Source: Thermococcus thermotolerans
GTDB taxonomy: Archaea > Methanobacteriota_B > Thermococci > Thermococcales > Thermococcaceae
DNA: 64,000 nucleotides
NCBI RefSeq assembly: GCF_024707485.1
Contig: NZ_CP102602.1
Span: forward strand, 620,001-684,000
Direction: 5' to 3'
The notes beneath the pieces are model-generated. The model searched no databases, was not told the origin of the DNA, and saw only the letters and a program-made list of their open reading frames with translations. Shown piece after piece: positions 26,007-35,262 of the stretch. Numbering within the stretch: the stretch's first letter is position 1; every line of letters begins with the position of its first letter. A program made the translations under genes and the position numbers.

Positions 26007-26657
26007 ATGAAGAAGTTTCCGGCTTATCTCGCTTCTTGGGACGACATAGAAAGGTGGGCAAAGGAAGGTGCCTGGAAGGTTCTGGAGGACGGCTGGAGGC
26101 CGGACGTCATAGTCGGCCTCGCAAGGGGCGGCTGGATCGCGGCAAGGCTCTACTGCGACTACCTCGGCGTCAAGGACCTCGTCAGCCTCAAGGTCGAGCA
26201 CTGGGGCGTTACCGCCACCCCGGACGGAAAGGCCAGGCTCAAGTACGGGAGCAACTATGACCTGGGTGGGAAGAAAGTCCTCATAGTGGACGACATCAGC
26301 GACACCGGTGAGAGCCTAACGCTTGCTAAGAACTACGTCGAGGGACAGAAGCCGGCAGAGATAAGGGTCGCAACGCTCCTCACCATAAAGGGCTCACGCT
26401 TTAAGCCGGACTACTACGGCGAGGAAATCGACTGGGCTTGGATAGTCTTCCCATGGAACTTCGTCGAGGACATGATAAACCTTGTCGGCAACCTCTTCGA
26501 GGAGAGGGAGGCTTTAACCACCGATGAAATCATTGAGCTGTTCAAGGAGCTCCACAACCTTGAGGTTCCGAAGGGCAAGCTTGAGGAAGCCCTCCGCATG
26601 GCCGAGCGCAGGAAAGTTTTTAAGTTCCGGGAGGGAGCATGGCGCAAAGCCCCATGA
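26007..26657 (+). CDS. Phosphoribosyltransferase (probable purine salvage)
   Basis: A type I phosphoribosyltransferase of 216 residues. The PRPP-binding loop VLIVDDISDTGES lies at about 91-103, and an early GLARGGWIAARLYCDYLG segment is typical of the COG2236 group. Members of this group are usually called xanthine/hypoxanthine or purine phosphoribosyltransferases; the base specificity is not decided here. The C-terminal extension (about 150-216) is charged and helical. A TTG-started small gene follows 19 bases after the stop. Confidence 0.85.
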   Translation: MKKFPAYLASWDDIERWAKEGAWKVLEDGWRPDVIVGLARGGWIAARLYCDYLGVKDLVSLKVEHWGVTATPDGKARLKYGSNYDLGGKKVLIVDDISDTGESLTLAKNYVEGQKPAEIRVATLLTIKGSRFKPDYYGEEIDWAWIVFPWNFVEDMINLVGNLFEEREALTTDEIIELFKELHNLEVPKGKLEEALRMAERRKVFKFREGAWRKAP

Positions 26658-26675
26658 AGCCCGGGAAGTGGTAGC

Positions 26676-26996
26676 TTGAATAAAGATAAGAAGGTCGAAG
26701 AAATCCGGAGCCACAGCGTTTACGCCCGGGAAATCTACGACATGCACAGCGAAAGCATAGACAGGGTTCTCGAAGACTACGATGGCCTCAAAGAGGACTA
26801 CCTGAACGACCACTCGCGGGCGAGGATAGTACGCATAGTCTTTAATGAAGACAACGGCCTCCCCCTGGCGATAGAGTTCAACAGAAAGGACGACAGCTTC
26901 AAGGGGTTCACAATAGCCATCGGTAAGCCCCACATCAAGAGCAACGGAAATGGAAAGGAGGGGGAGAAATCCCCTCAGGACGGGGAAAGCGGCTGA
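26676..26996 (+). CDS. Conserved hypothetical protein
   Basis: A 106-residue charged protein with start TTG at 26676 preceded by GTGGTAG-like purines. It is probably conserved in Thermococcales but I do not recognise a domain. The middle (ARIVRIVFNEDNGLPLAIEFNR) looks like two beta strands around a turn, and the C-terminus is lysine/glycine-rich and likely disordered. It probably shares the transcript of the phosphoribosyltransferase. Its end overlaps the convergent metallopeptidase by 22 bases. Confidence 0.6.
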   Translation: MNKDKKVEEIRSHSVYAREIYDMHSESIDRVLEDYDGLKEDYLNDHSRARIVRIVFNEDNGLPLAIEFNRKDDSFKGFTIAIGKPHIKSNGNGKEGEKSPQDGESG

Positions 26997-28765
26997 ACGT
27001 AGAAGCCCATCTCTATCTCTTTTCCCGTAAATATCTCGTAGCTGCTCAGGTAGTACGTCGGGTTTCTGAAGAGCCTGGTGCCGTAGCGGTCTGCTCCTGC
27101 TATCCAGACGATGTAATTCGCTGGATTGCTGGGGTTCCTCACCGCGACCAGGAGCGATGCATTGTGGTCATCCGATAGATCGAGCCGCCCTTTCATCACC
27201 GGATCACTCTCGTTCTCGGTTATTATGAACGACTCGACACTCCAGTTGGTGCCATGCTCGACCACCCAGTGGCCCCCTTCCTTCACAAAGCGCAGCGGGA
27301 AGTGTTCCTGCATCTCAGCGACCACCGAATTCGCCGCGGGGCCTCCGACGAGAACAAGGTTTTCTCCAAGCTCATCCTCCGTCACGTTCACATCGGCTTT
27401 AACGACTATCTCCACGCTTCCGTTCCACTGGGAGTAGAAGGTTCTGAGGTTGTCCGCTATAAGTTCGGCGGTTTCCCTATCGTATTCCGTCCCTCTGGGG
27501 TCGGGGTTTTGCGTTCCGTAAACCACCACGACTTTCCCAGTGACCGCACCCCTGTCAAAGGCCCTCAGAGGAGTTACGGGAACGCGTTGCTGATACATGT
27601 CCTCCGCCACTTCAGGAGGAACGCTCTTCCTGAGCTCGGCCAGCATATCATCCACGTATTCCTCGATTGAGACACCGTTCTTCTGGCTCAGAGTCGCATA
27701 CTTCTCGTATATCCTGAGCACGTCGTCGATCCAGAACTCCCCCCAGCCCCTCTGCATCCACATAGCCAGGGCAGAGTAGTCGGGGTCAACGTGGAGAAGA
27801 GCAAAGTCCGCCCAGCCGTCCGCGAAGCCCTCGTATATCATCATAGTATCCCACCAGAAATGTATGTCGTAGGTGGCGAGGTAGGGCATGTCACCTTCTA
27901 TCGTGTCCTCCAGGTAGTGCAGGCTGTAGGTGTCCTCGTAGTACCTGTTCAGTCCCGGAACCGTTGTATCGTGGCCGAGTTCATGGTAAACAAAACTGAG
28001 ATAGATGAGCCGATCCAATCCGGTGTTGTTTATGTAGTCTCTGTTGAGCGGCAGACCAAACACGGTATCCCTCGCGGTCTTGTGACTCCAGAGGGTTCTT
28101 TGTGGATCCCTCCTTACCAGCGGGACCATCCCGCCGGCACCGTATATCTGGGTTCCATCCCTCACAGGGCTAAAGCTGTGTCCGTGTATCGCTACAAGAA
28201 ATGGGTGCTGGAACTCGAAGCGTACGTTGGAAACATCAATATAGTCACCCATAAAGTCGTCGGGAGGAAGTTGCTCAAGGGCACCTTTGTAGACGTTTAT
28301 ATCTTCCGCATAGTAGTCCTCATGCTGCCTGTAGAACTCCATAAAGTTGCTTTTCTTTGCGAAATCCCTGAGAACCCCAAGGTACTCCGAAGTCCAGGGG
28401 TCGTAGAATCCTGCCCACTGCCGAAGCTCTGGAGGCTCAGTACACTGGAGCAGATCCGCCTCAAGATAGTAAAGCATACGATCCCTGTCGGAGATGCTGG
28501 TAGCGTTCTGAAGATGCTCCCTCAGCATTGTAACGGCCGGATGGTTTCGGTAGGGTCCGAACCATGCATCGACTTCGTCCAGATAACCTCCCCGATGGAT
28601 GACGAAGGGGTCATCCCTGCCGAAGGCCAGGTAATATACAACGCTCAGTAGTTCTGAGTTCGGGCTGATTCCCACAGACACGCCCGGTGTTATTTCATAT
28701 GCTGCGGAAGGTACTGCCGACGCTGTCACGGCAAGAGCAATTATTAACGCGACCAGTCTCTTCAT
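26975..28765 (-). CDS. Secreted HExxH zinc metallopeptidase, DUF4932-like
   Basis: A 596-residue protein with a signal peptide (MKRLVALIIALAVTASAVPSAAY). The zinc motif HELGH is at 261-265, and YEGFADGWAD with Glu312 supplies the likely third ligand, the arrangement of gluzincin-type (clan MA) peptidases. The sequence resembles DUF4932 proteins. The C-terminal part (about 400-596) begins with VTGKVVVVYGT, a Rossmann-like or S-layer-associated domain with glycine and proline turns, perhaps for substrate or cell-surface binding. It has no lipobox. Its promoter region is shared, divergently, with the zinc-type binding protein at 28864. Confidence 0.78.
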   Translation of the reverse strand: MKRLVALIIALAVTASAVPSAAYEITPGVSVGISPNSELLSVVYYLAFGRDDPFVIHRGGYLDEVDAWFGPYRNHPAVTMLREHLQNATSISDRDRMLYYLEADLLQCTEPPELRQWAGFYDPWTSEYLGVLRDFAKKSNFMEFYRQHEDYYAEDINVYKGALEQLPPDDFMGDYIDVSNVRFEFQHPFLVAIHGHSFSPVRDGTQIYGAGGMVPLVRRDPQRTLWSHKTARDTVFGLPLNRDYINNTGLDRLIYLSFVYHELGHDTTVPGLNRYYEDTYSLHYLEDTIEGDMPYLATYDIHFWWDTMMIYEGFADGWADFALLHVDPDYSALAMWMQRGWGEFWIDDVLRIYEKYATLSQKNGVSIEEYVDDMLAELRKSVPPEVAEDMYQQRVPVTPLRAFDRGAVTGKVVVVYGTQNPDPRGTEYDRETAELIADNLRTFYSQWNGSVEIVVKADVNVTEDELGENLVLVGGPAANSVVAEMQEHFPLRFVKEGGHWVVEHGTNWSVESFIITENESDPVMKGRLDLSDDHNASLLVAVRNPSNPANYIVWIAGADRYGTRLFRNPTYYLSSYEIFTGKEIEMGFYVQPLSPS

Positions 28766-28819
28766 AACAACCCACCGTGGTATTTAATGAACACGTCATT
28801 TTAAGTGTTTTGGTACCAG

Positions 28820-28830
28820 CAGGTTTAAAA
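28820..28830 (+). promoter_or_regulatory. TATA box of the zinc-type binding protein gene
   Basis: CAGGTTTAAAACCC provides the TATA core TTTAAAA, about 35-40 bases before the ATG at 28864. The peptidase is transcribed in the other direction from the same 98-base gap. Confidence 0.45.
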
Positions 28831-28863
28831 CCCGTGAGGGGAACAGAATTCGGGTGACCGAAA

Positions 28864-29847
28864 ATGAAGGCGAGGGTATTTGTCCCCCTCATGCTGTTCC
28901 TTGGAGCGCTTGTGCCTCTGATGGGGGCCTCGGGGGAAAAGCCCCTGGTGGTGACAACGATAGCACCGCTGGAGGGAATAGTGAGCGACGCCTTCGGGGA
29001 TTCGGTTGAGGTGGTCTATCTGATACCCCCGGGTGCAGACCCCCACGAGTACCAGCTCACAGCGAGCCAGATAGAGCTCCTCCGGAGGGCGGACGTGATA
29101 GTAACAACCGGCGGCCACCTACCGGTTGAGAAAAGGATAGATGAGCTGAAGAAAGAGGGCACAATAAGAGCTGAGGTTCTGTTCATTGACGACTACAGGA
29201 GGGGGGGCTTTCGTTATCTGCCCGAATACTGGTACAACGATAAGGACAACCCCCACGGCATCTGGCTGGACCCAACCAACGCTCTGGCAATAGCAAAGGC
29301 CACCGAAAGGGCCCTTGAAAGGGTCGACGGGGCCAACGCCAACGTTTACCGGGTGGAGTATGAGCGTTTCGAGAACCGCGTAATGACTGTGATGCGCTCC
29401 TATAGGGCCATCGTCGAGGGCGAAAAAAGTGCAGTAATCCAGATGCCCGCGGATCAGTATGCAATAGAGTGGCTTGGAATCAAAGCGATAGCGTCTGTAA
29501 AACCCGAAGAGGAGATCCCCGCGATGGGGGTAGATGAACTCGTTTCAACGGCGCTCAAGTCGGACGTTATAGTCTATGCCGTGGACAGCCCCGATCAGCT
29601 GAAGGATGCCGTAAGGGAGCTCTCAGCCAAAAGCGGAAAACCGCTGGTGGAGATAAGAGTCTTCTGGAGCGGTAGGCCCTATACGGAAATACTCATCGAA
29701 AACAGCGCCGCCATTATTAGAGCCCTCGGTGAAAAAGCACCTGAAAACAAACCTGTGGCCGAGACGGACGTGACGAGATACGTTGCCCTTTCTCTGGTGG
29801 CCGGAATCGTTCTGGGGACTGCCATAGGTGTCCTCATCAAAAAGTGA
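28864..29847 (+). CDS. ZnuA-like metal-binding protein with C-terminal anchor
   Basis: A 327-residue periplasmic-binding-type protein of the ZnuA/TroA (cluster 9) family: signal peptide, then VVTTIAPLEGIVSDAFGD, the metal ligands in PPGADPHEYQL, TTGGHLP and PHGIWLDP, and a final acidic/histidine-poor lobe. A hydrophobic C-terminal segment (VALSLVAGIVLGTAIGVLIKK) would anchor it to the membrane, in place of a lipobox. No permease or ATPase gene is adjacent, so it either works with a transporter elsewhere or serves a different zinc function, possibly with the metallopeptidase next door. Confidence 0.85.
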   Translation: MKARVFVPLMLFLGALVPLMGASGEKPLVVTTIAPLEGIVSDAFGDSVEVVYLIPPGADPHEYQLTASQIELLRRADVIVTTGGHLPVEKRIDELKKEGTIRAEVLFIDDYRRGGFRYLPEYWYNDKDNPHGIWLDPTNALAIAKATERALERVDGANANVYRVEYERFENRVMTVMRSYRAIVEGEKSAVIQMPADQYAIEWLGIKAIASVKPEEEIPAMGVDELVSTALKSDVIVYAVDSPDQLKDAVRELSAKSGKPLVEIRVFWSGRPYTEILIENSAAIIRALGEKAPENKPVAETDVTRYVALSLVAGIVLGTAIGVLIKK

Positions 29848-29857
29848 CTCCTTCGTG

Positions 29858-29873
29858 TTTCTTTTCTTTCTTT
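29858..29873 (+). terminator. T-rich terminator after the zinc-type binding protein
   Basis: TTTCTTTTCTTTCTTT lies eleven bases after the stop codon, a typical archaeal poly-T terminator, and separates this gene from the convergent ABC permease gene. Confidence 0.5.
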
Positions 29874-29896
29874 AAAACAAAAATGGAAAGGGGAAG

Positions 29897-30784
29897 TCAC
29901 TCCCTCTTGTAGGGCCTTCCGTCCCACTTCGGCGGCCTAGCCTTTCCGATGATTCCTGCAACTATGATGAGGGTCATTATGTAGGGCAGCATCAGGATGA
30001 ACTGCCCCGGTATTATGTGGAGCGGTGCGAGCCACGCCGCCAGTGCGTCGAAGAACCCGAAGAGCCAGCCGCCGAGGAGGGCAACGAGGGGGTTCCAGCC
30101 GCTGAAGACCATGTTGGCAAGTGCTATGAATCCCCTGCCGGCGGACATGGTCTTCTGGACAACACCGAGCCAGGCGACGCTCATGTACGCTCCTCCGAGA
30201 CCGGCCAGAGCGTGTCCGTAGACCGTTGACCAGAACCTGTACTTCTCGACGTTGATACCGAGTGCGTCCGCCGCCTCGGGGTTCTCACCGACAGACCTAA
30301 CGCGCAGTCCAAGGGGAGTCTTGAATAGCACCCACCAGGTTATTACAGCTATTGCTATGGTCACGAACACCATGGGGCTTATCTTTCCGTACTTGGTGTT
30401 CCAGCTCCAGAGAGTAACCGCAACCTGGTGCTGACCGGCAGTTCCCCAGTAGGCAAGGATACCGAAGGGGACGACACCCATAGCCAGCAGGTTGATGCCT
30501 ATGCCCGGTATGATGTGGTCGCCCTTGAGATACACCGTGAGTACCCCATGGAGGATTCCGAAGATGATGCCCGTGGCTATGCCGCCAACAAGCCCCATGA
30601 TGCCACTGCCGGTCACTTCAGCCGCTATTGCTCCGAAGAAAGCGCTCATGAGAAGGACTCCCTCGTAGCCGATGCTGACAACACCGGCCCTCTCGCTCCA
30701 GACGGCACCGACGCTCGTCAGCACTATCGGCACCATTGCCATGAGGGAAGTAATCAGGATTGAGATTATTGACCCGAGGTCCAT
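29897..30784 (-). CDS. ABC transporter permease, nucleoside/BMP type
   Basis: A 295-residue permease with about eight to ten membrane helices, of the COG1079 group (second permease of BMP-type nucleoside/simple sugar importers). Segments EVTGSGIMGLVGGIATGIIFG, and GWNPLVALLGGWLFGFFDALA are typical. It overlaps the previous permease by one base (ATGA), so it is the last gene of the four-gene bmp-ATPase-permease-permease operon on the minus strand. Confidence 0.9.
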   Translation of the reverse strand: MDLGSIISILITSLMAMVPIVLTSVGAVWSERAGVVSIGYEGVLLMSAFFGAIAAEVTGSGIMGLVGGIATGIIFGILHGVLTVYLKGDHIIPGIGINLLAMGVVPFGILAYWGTAGQHQVAVTLWSWNTKYGKISPMVFVTIAIAVITWWVLFKTPLGLRVRSVGENPEAADALGINVEKYRFWSTVYGHALAGLGGAYMSVAWLGVVQKTMSAGRGFIALANMVFSGWNPLVALLGGWLFGFFDALAAWLAPLHIIPGQFILMLPYIMTLIIVAGIIGKARPPKWDGRPYKRE

Positions 30785-31836
30785 CAGGCCTCCCCCCTCT
30801 TGAAAGCCTTCTTGATGAGGTCATAAAGCCCGGGTATGGCTACGGTTATGACTATGATGCCCTGTATGACCTTGATGATCTCCAGAGGCACCTGTGCTCC
30901 AATCTGCATCAGCGGTGTTCCGGCGCGGAGCATTCCAAAGAATATAGCCGCAAATATTATGCCCAGCGGATGGTTCCTGCCAACGAGGGCGACGCCTATT
31001 CCATCGAAACCAAGTCCATACACGTTGGCCATTCCCTGGCTTATGGCGTATGTTGGCGGCTCGCCCATGATCTTCATTGCACCACCGAGGCCGCTCATGA
31101 TTCCTCCTATGACGAAGGACCATATTATTGCCTTGTTCGGGTTAACTCCGCCGTATCTTGCCGCCTTTGGGTTAATCCCGCTTGCCCTCATGCCAAATCC
31201 GAACACGGTATGCCAGAGGAGGTAGTACGTGAGGACTGAGGCAATGACGGCAATTATGAACGCTATTGAGAGGTCGGTGTTGCCTATCAGGGGAAGCCTC
31301 GCGCTTTCAGGTATCCTTATTGTCTTGTTGGGGTCGTTTGGATTGGCGTAAGGACCAACGACGAGCCAGAGGACAAAGAACCACGCAATCCAGTTGAGCA
31401 TGATGGTGGATATAACCTCGTGGACACCGCGGTAGACCTTCAGGAAGGCCGCCGGAAGGCTCCAGAGCGCGCCGAGGAGCATGCCCATAGCGAGACCGAA
31501 CCACATGTTGCCCCATATGTTGGTGAAGATGACGGCCGCTATCGCACCGAAGTAGAAGGAACCCTCTGCACCTATGTTGAATATTCCAGTCCTGGCGCTT
31601 ATGGCAAAGGTGAGTGCAGTCAGCATTATCGGAGTGGAGTACGCAAGGGTGCTGGCTATACCATTGGTTGAGCCGAGGGCACCTTTAAAGAGCCAGTAGT
31701 AGGTTTCAGCTGGGCTGTATCCGAAAACAAGGAGCACTATGGCCCCCAGGAGGAAGCCGACGAATATTGCTATGAGGCTCTCGATGAGAGCTTTGAAGTT
31801 GAAGAACTTAAGGGCATCACTTTTTGAGCTCTTCAT
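30784..31836 (-). CDS. ABC transporter permease, nucleoside/BMP type
   Basis: A 350-residue permease of the COG4603 group, the first permease of BMP-type nucleoside importers; membrane helices run through most of the protein and the segment GTGIFNIGAEGSFYFGAI-like loop (RTGIFNIGAEGSFYFGA) is the typical cytoplasmic coupling region. The start lies inside the end of the ATPase gene (20-base overlap), and its stop is coupled to the next permease. The substrate is most likely a nucleoside, from the family's usual role. Confidence 0.9.
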   Translation of the reverse strand: MKSSKSDALKFFNFKALIESLIAIFVGFLLGAIVLLVFGYSPAETYYWLFKGALGSTNGIASTLAYSTPIMLTALTFAISARTGIFNIGAEGSFYFGAIAAVIFTNIWGNMWFGLAMGMLLGALWSLPAAFLKVYRGVHEVISTIMLNWIAWFFVLWLVVGPYANPNDPNKTIRIPESARLPLIGNTDLSIAFIIAVIASVLTYYLLWHTVFGFGMRASGINPKAARYGGVNPNKAIIWSFVIGGIMSGLGGAMKIMGEPPTYAISQGMANVYGLGFDGIGVALVGRNHPLGIIFAAIFFGMLRAGTPLMQIGAQVPLEIIKVIQGIIVITVAIPGLYDLIKKAFKRGEA

Positions 31837-33355
31837 AGCGTATTCCCCCCATCATCATTCCTATTTCCTCTGTGGTGACATCCTCAGGCTTGACAACTCC
31901 CATGAACTCGCCTTCGTAGATTATTCCCATCCTGTCGCTGAGCTGGATGACCTCATCGAGGTCAGCCGAAACAAGAAGGACTGCCTTGCCCTCGTTTCTC
32001 AGCTTGATCAGATAGTTTCTGATGTACTCCGTTGAGGCAACGTCAACACCCCTCGTAGGCTGGGAGGCTATCACAAGGACGGGCTCCTTGCTGACCTCTC
32101 TGGCAACGATGAGCTTCTGCTGGTTTCCACCGCTGAGGCTTTTGACGGGGGCGTCCACTCCGGGAGCGGATATCTCGAACTGTTCGATGAGCTTTACCGT
32201 ATGCTTTTTCGCCTTGCCCCAGTCTATTGCACCCTTCCAGCGCTGGAACTCCTTCCTCCACTGCAGTCCGAGTATGGCATTTTCAGTAACGGTCATGTCA
32301 AGAATCAGGCCCATGTGAGTTCTGTCCTCCGGGATGTGGGCCATTCCAGCATCGTAGAGCTCCTTTGGAGGCTTACCGGTAATATCCTGGCCGTTGAGGA
32401 GAACACTTCCCTTTTCAGGTTTCCTAAGTCCGGTTATGGCCTCAATAAGCTCCGTCTGGCCGTTGCCCTCGACGCCGGCTATACCGAATATCTCCCCGGC
32501 CCTCACCTGGAAGGTGAGCCCCCTAACGGCGTCCTCACCACGGTCACCCTTGACCCAGAGATCCTTAACCTCAAGTATGGGCTCTCCCGGCTTCTTGGGT
32601 GGCTTCTGGATCCTGAGAACGACATCCCTGCCGACCATCATCCTCGCAAGGAGCTGGGGCGTTGCCTCGCTCGTGTTGACGGTTCCTATGACCTCACCCT
32701 TTCTGATGACGGTAACGCGGTCGGTGAGTTCCATGACCTCGTTGAGCTTGTGGCTGATGAAAATTATCGTCTTGCCCTCCGCCTTCAGCTTCTTGAGGAC
32801 TGCAAAGAGCTCCTCGACTTCAATAGGCGTCAGCACTGCCGTTGGCTCGTCGAGTATGAGAACATCAACGTCCCTGAAAAGCATCTTGAGGATTTCAATC
32901 CTCTGCTGAACTCCAACGGGGAGCTCCTCCACCGGGACATCCAGGGGTACTTTAAAGTTGAGATCCTCCATAAGCCTCTGGAGTTTCTCTCTCGCCTTGT
33001 CAACATCTATCTTCGAGAACATCCCGTGCCCTTCCATTCCCAGGATTATGTTGTGAAGGGCATCAAAAACCTCAACGAGGGTAAAGTGCTGGTGAACCAT
33101 ACCAATACCGTTTGCGAGTGCATCAGCCGGACTCTTAAAGCGGGTCTCCTTACCGCGGACGTAGATTTTACCCGCGGTGGGATGGAGCATTCCAAAGAGG
33201 ATTTTCATAAGGGTCGTCTTTCCAGCGCCGTTCTCACCAAGGAGGCCAAGTATCTCGCCCTGATACACGGTCAAATCAACACCCTTGAGCGCTCTGGTAC
33301 CGTCGGGATACACCTTCACTATGCCCTTCATCTCCAGTATTGGAGTCTCTCCCAT
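31817..33355 (-). CDS. ABC transporter ATPase, nucleoside/BMP type (double)
   Basis: A 512-residue double ATPase of the COG3845 group that drives the two permeases. The first half has Walker A GENGAGKTTLMK (about 39-50) and LPVGVQQRIEILK as its signature; the second half has a degenerate Walker-A region (GVEGNGQTELIE) and signature LSGGNQQK. It belongs with the lipoprotein gene 69 bases upstream and the two permeases downstream. The 69-base gap has no clear promoter or hairpin visible. Confidence 0.93.
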   Translation of the reverse strand: MGETPILEMKGIVKVYPDGTRALKGVDLTVYQGEILGLLGENGAGKTTLMKILFGMLHPTAGKIYVRGKETRFKSPADALANGIGMVHQHFTLVEVFDALHNIILGMEGHGMFSKIDVDKAREKLQRLMEDLNFKVPLDVPVEELPVGVQQRIEILKMLFRDVDVLILDEPTAVLTPIEVEELFAVLKKLKAEGKTIIFISHKLNEVMELTDRVTVIRKGEVIGTVNTSEATPQLLARMMVGRDVVLRIQKPPKKPGEPILEVKDLWVKGDRGEDAVRGLTFQVRAGEIFGIAGVEGNGQTELIEAITGLRKPEKGSVLLNGQDITGKPPKELYDAGMAHIPEDRTHMGLILDMTVTENAILGLQWRKEFQRWKGAIDWGKAKKHTVKLIEQFEISAPGVDAPVKSLSGGNQQKLIVAREVSKEPVLVIASQPTRGVDVASTEYIRNYLIKLRNEGKAVLLVSADLDEVIQLSDRMGIIYEGEFMGVVKPEDVTTEEIGMMMGGIRYEELKK

Positions 33356-33424
33356 GCAAGCACCCCCTGAAATTTAAGAATTCACAGACAAAATTGGCGG
33401 ATAAAAAAATAAGGCTGGAAAAAA

Positions 33425-34663
33425 TCACTTGGCAAGCTGCATCATTTCCTGCCAGGTCTTAGCGTTCCTGATGGCCTCGATCTCGTCCTTGTTGAAGGCC
33501 TTCGGAACCTTGATCTCACCGCTGACTATCTTCTGCTTGAGCTCGTCAACTGCCTGCCAGATCCAGTCCGGAACCTGCTTCCTGGTGTCCTCAAGGTACT
33601 TCCTGAGCTCGTCCTTGCTGTTGAATCCAAGCTCCTTGAGCTTCTGCTGCTGTGTGTCCGCAGGAAGTGAGTCAAACATGGCCATAACGTCGTCAACGGT
33701 GCTGACGCCGACACCGCCTTCCTTGAGGCCGAGCTCTACCACACCGCCCTTGAAGTTACCCTCGACGGCGTCCTTGACGGCGGTGTAGACACCGACATCA
33801 ACGCGCTTCATCATGCTGGCAATGATGGCTCCCGGCTTAATCCAGTCCTGGGCGGAGTCAACACCGACGGCGAACGGCGGGCCCATCTTCTGGTTGTGGG
33901 CCTGGAGGTACTCGCTGATGGCGTTGAAGACACCGACACCAGTTCCGCCGGCGACCTGGTAGATGACCCAGGCGCCCTGGTCAAGCTGGGCCTTCGCGGC
34001 CTGGTAGCCCTTGGCGGGGTCGGTGAAGGTTCCGGTGTACTGATAGAGGACGTCTATCTTAACGTCCTTTCCGGTCTTCTGCTTGTAATAGTCCTCGGCC
34101 CAGGCGACACCGAAGCGGTAGCCACCCTCAAACTTGTAGAGAACAGGTATCTCCATTCCAAGGACGATTCCGACCTTGTCCTTACCGCTGTCGGCGGCGA
34201 TGAGGGCAGAGAGAGCACCTATGAGCGCAGAACCCTCGTTCTCCTTGAAGAGTATCATCATGACGTTGTCCGGCATCTCCGGGTCGTAACCATCGATGAT
34301 TGCAAAGTGCTGGTTCGGATACTCTGAAGCGACCTTCTTGACGGCGTCGGTCATCATGAAACCGACCGCGATTATAACGAGGTAGTCGCCCTGCTGGGCG
34401 AGGGTTTCAAGGTTCTTGACGTAGTCGTCCTCCGTGTTGCTCTGGAGCTCAACGAGCTCAAGGTTGAAGTCCTCTGAAGCCTTCTTGGCACCTATATACG
34501 CCATGTCGTTAAAGCTCAGGTCACCCCTTCCACCGACGTCATAGACGATGGCAATCTTGCCCTTGGTCTGGGTGGTGGTCTCCCCACCGCCACTTATGCA
34601 ACCGCTGGCCACGACGCTTATGGCCAGGAGGCCGATTAAAAACAGGCTCAACCACTTCCTCAT
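33425..34663 (-). CDS. BMP-family substrate-binding lipoprotein
   Basis: The extracellular receptor of the nucleoside-type ABC importer. The 412 residues begin with a lipoprotein signal (VVASGC at 19-24, cysteine to be lipidated) and continue with a BMP/Med domain: KIAIVYDVGGRGDLSFNDMAYIGA, VIIAVGFMMTDAVKK, ADSGKDKVGIVLG, FAVGVDSAQDW. Start at 34663: GGAGGG lies six bases upstream; an in-frame start further up would put 78 extra residues, including the promoter, into the protein. Two TATA-like elements precede it (34704-34720). Confidence 0.93.
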   Translation of the reverse strand: MRKWLSLFLIGLLAISVVASGCISGGGETTTQTKGKIAIVYDVGGRGDLSFNDMAYIGAKKASEDFNLELVELQSNTEDDYVKNLETLAQQGDYLVIIAVGFMMTDAVKKVASEYPNQHFAIIDGYDPEMPDNVMMILFKENEGSALIGALSALIAADSGKDKVGIVLGMEIPVLYKFEGGYRFGVAWAEDYYKQKTGKDVKIDVLYQYTGTFTDPAKGYQAAKAQLDQGAWVIYQVAGGTGVGVFNAISEYLQAHNQKMGPPFAVGVDSAQDWIKPGAIIASMMKRVDVGVYTAVKDAVEGNFKGGVVELGLKEGGVGVSTVDDVMAMFDSLPADTQQQKLKELGFNSKDELRKYLEDTRKQVPDWIWQAVDELKQKIVSGEIKVPKAFNKDEIEAIRNAKTWQEMMQLAK

Positions 34664-34703
34664 ATGAAACCCTCCGCGAGTTTTGCAGATGTATATAGGC
34701 GGC

Positions 34704-34720
34704 GAAAATATATACTTTGC
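34704..34720 (-). promoter_or_regulatory. Promoter of the nucleoside importer operon
   Basis: On the minus strand GCAAAGTATATATTTTC supplies a strong BRE/TATA (TATATA core), about 45 bases before the ATG; the leader then holds GGAGGG. The divergent gene has CTTATAAAA near 34725 on the plus strand, so the two promoters lie back to back. Confidence 0.55.
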
Positions 34721-34781
34721 GGTGCTTATAAAACCGAAAACACAAGAAAGAATTTTAACCTTGGAGTAAAAGTTTTTTGTG

Positions 34782-35237
34782 ATGACCATGCTGAAGAAAA
34801 TAGCCAAATTGGACTCGGGAACCGTTTTAATCACCGGAGACGGGAAGAAGATTGCCAGGATATACCTGAATGCATGGGCAAAGCGGGGAAAGCGCATACT
34901 TGCTGAATACCTGCCGTTTCAGGTCGATGGTGACGTCTACATCGGCTCGCCGTTTGAGAGCGATGACTTCGATGTCTACCTGATAGTCAATCCACTCTCG
35001 CGATCAAAGGCCGAAAGGGAGAAGCTAAAAGAGTGGCTCGCCTCCCATACGGACAGGCTCGTCTTGCTCTACGAGCGCAAGTACGTGAAGGACTCGATAG
35101 CCCGGTATGGGATAGGGGAGTTCATCGACTATTTAATAGCCTACAAGAGGGAAACCGTTGGCTTCGAAAGGCTGGACGTCATGAGGCTGGAAGATGGAAA
35201 GGTCGCCGAAAGCAAGACCTACGTCAGGAGGTACTGA
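34782..35237 (+). CDS. Conserved hypothetical protein
   Basis: A 151-residue protein. The middle holds a pattern of strands and helices (DDFDVYLIVNPLSRSKAE, RLVLLYERKYVKD, IGEFIDYLIAYKRET) that may form a small alpha/beta fold; I do not recognise the family. Three start codons are possible (GTG 34779, ATG 34782, ATG 34788) with no strong ribosome binding site, so the exact start is uncertain. It is divergent from the BMP lipoprotein and directly followed by a guide RNA gene. Confidence 0.65.
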   Translation: MTMLKKIAKLDSGTVLITGDGKKIARIYLNAWAKRGKRILAEYLPFQVDGDVYIGSPFESDDFDVYLIVNPLSRSKAEREKLKEWLASHTDRLVLLYERKYVKDSIARYGIGEFIDYLIAYKRETVGFERLDVMRLEDGKVAESKTYVRRY

Positions 35238-35238
35238 G

Positions 35239-35247
35239 TTTATAAAC
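35239..35247 (+). promoter_or_regulatory. Promoter of the C/D box sRNA
   Basis: GTTTATAAAC-like TATA (GTTTATAAAC, core TTTATAAA) begins right at the preceding stop codon. About 25 bases downstream is the expected start of the sRNA at 35263-35266, just before the C box, which fits a dedicated promoter. Confidence 0.6.
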
Positions 35248-35262
35248 AATGCCTCCAAACAA

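Noticed and set aside
32201-33370. Plus-strand frame of 389 codons
   Set aside because: Fully antisense to the double ABC ATPase gene, which has clear Walker and signature motifs.
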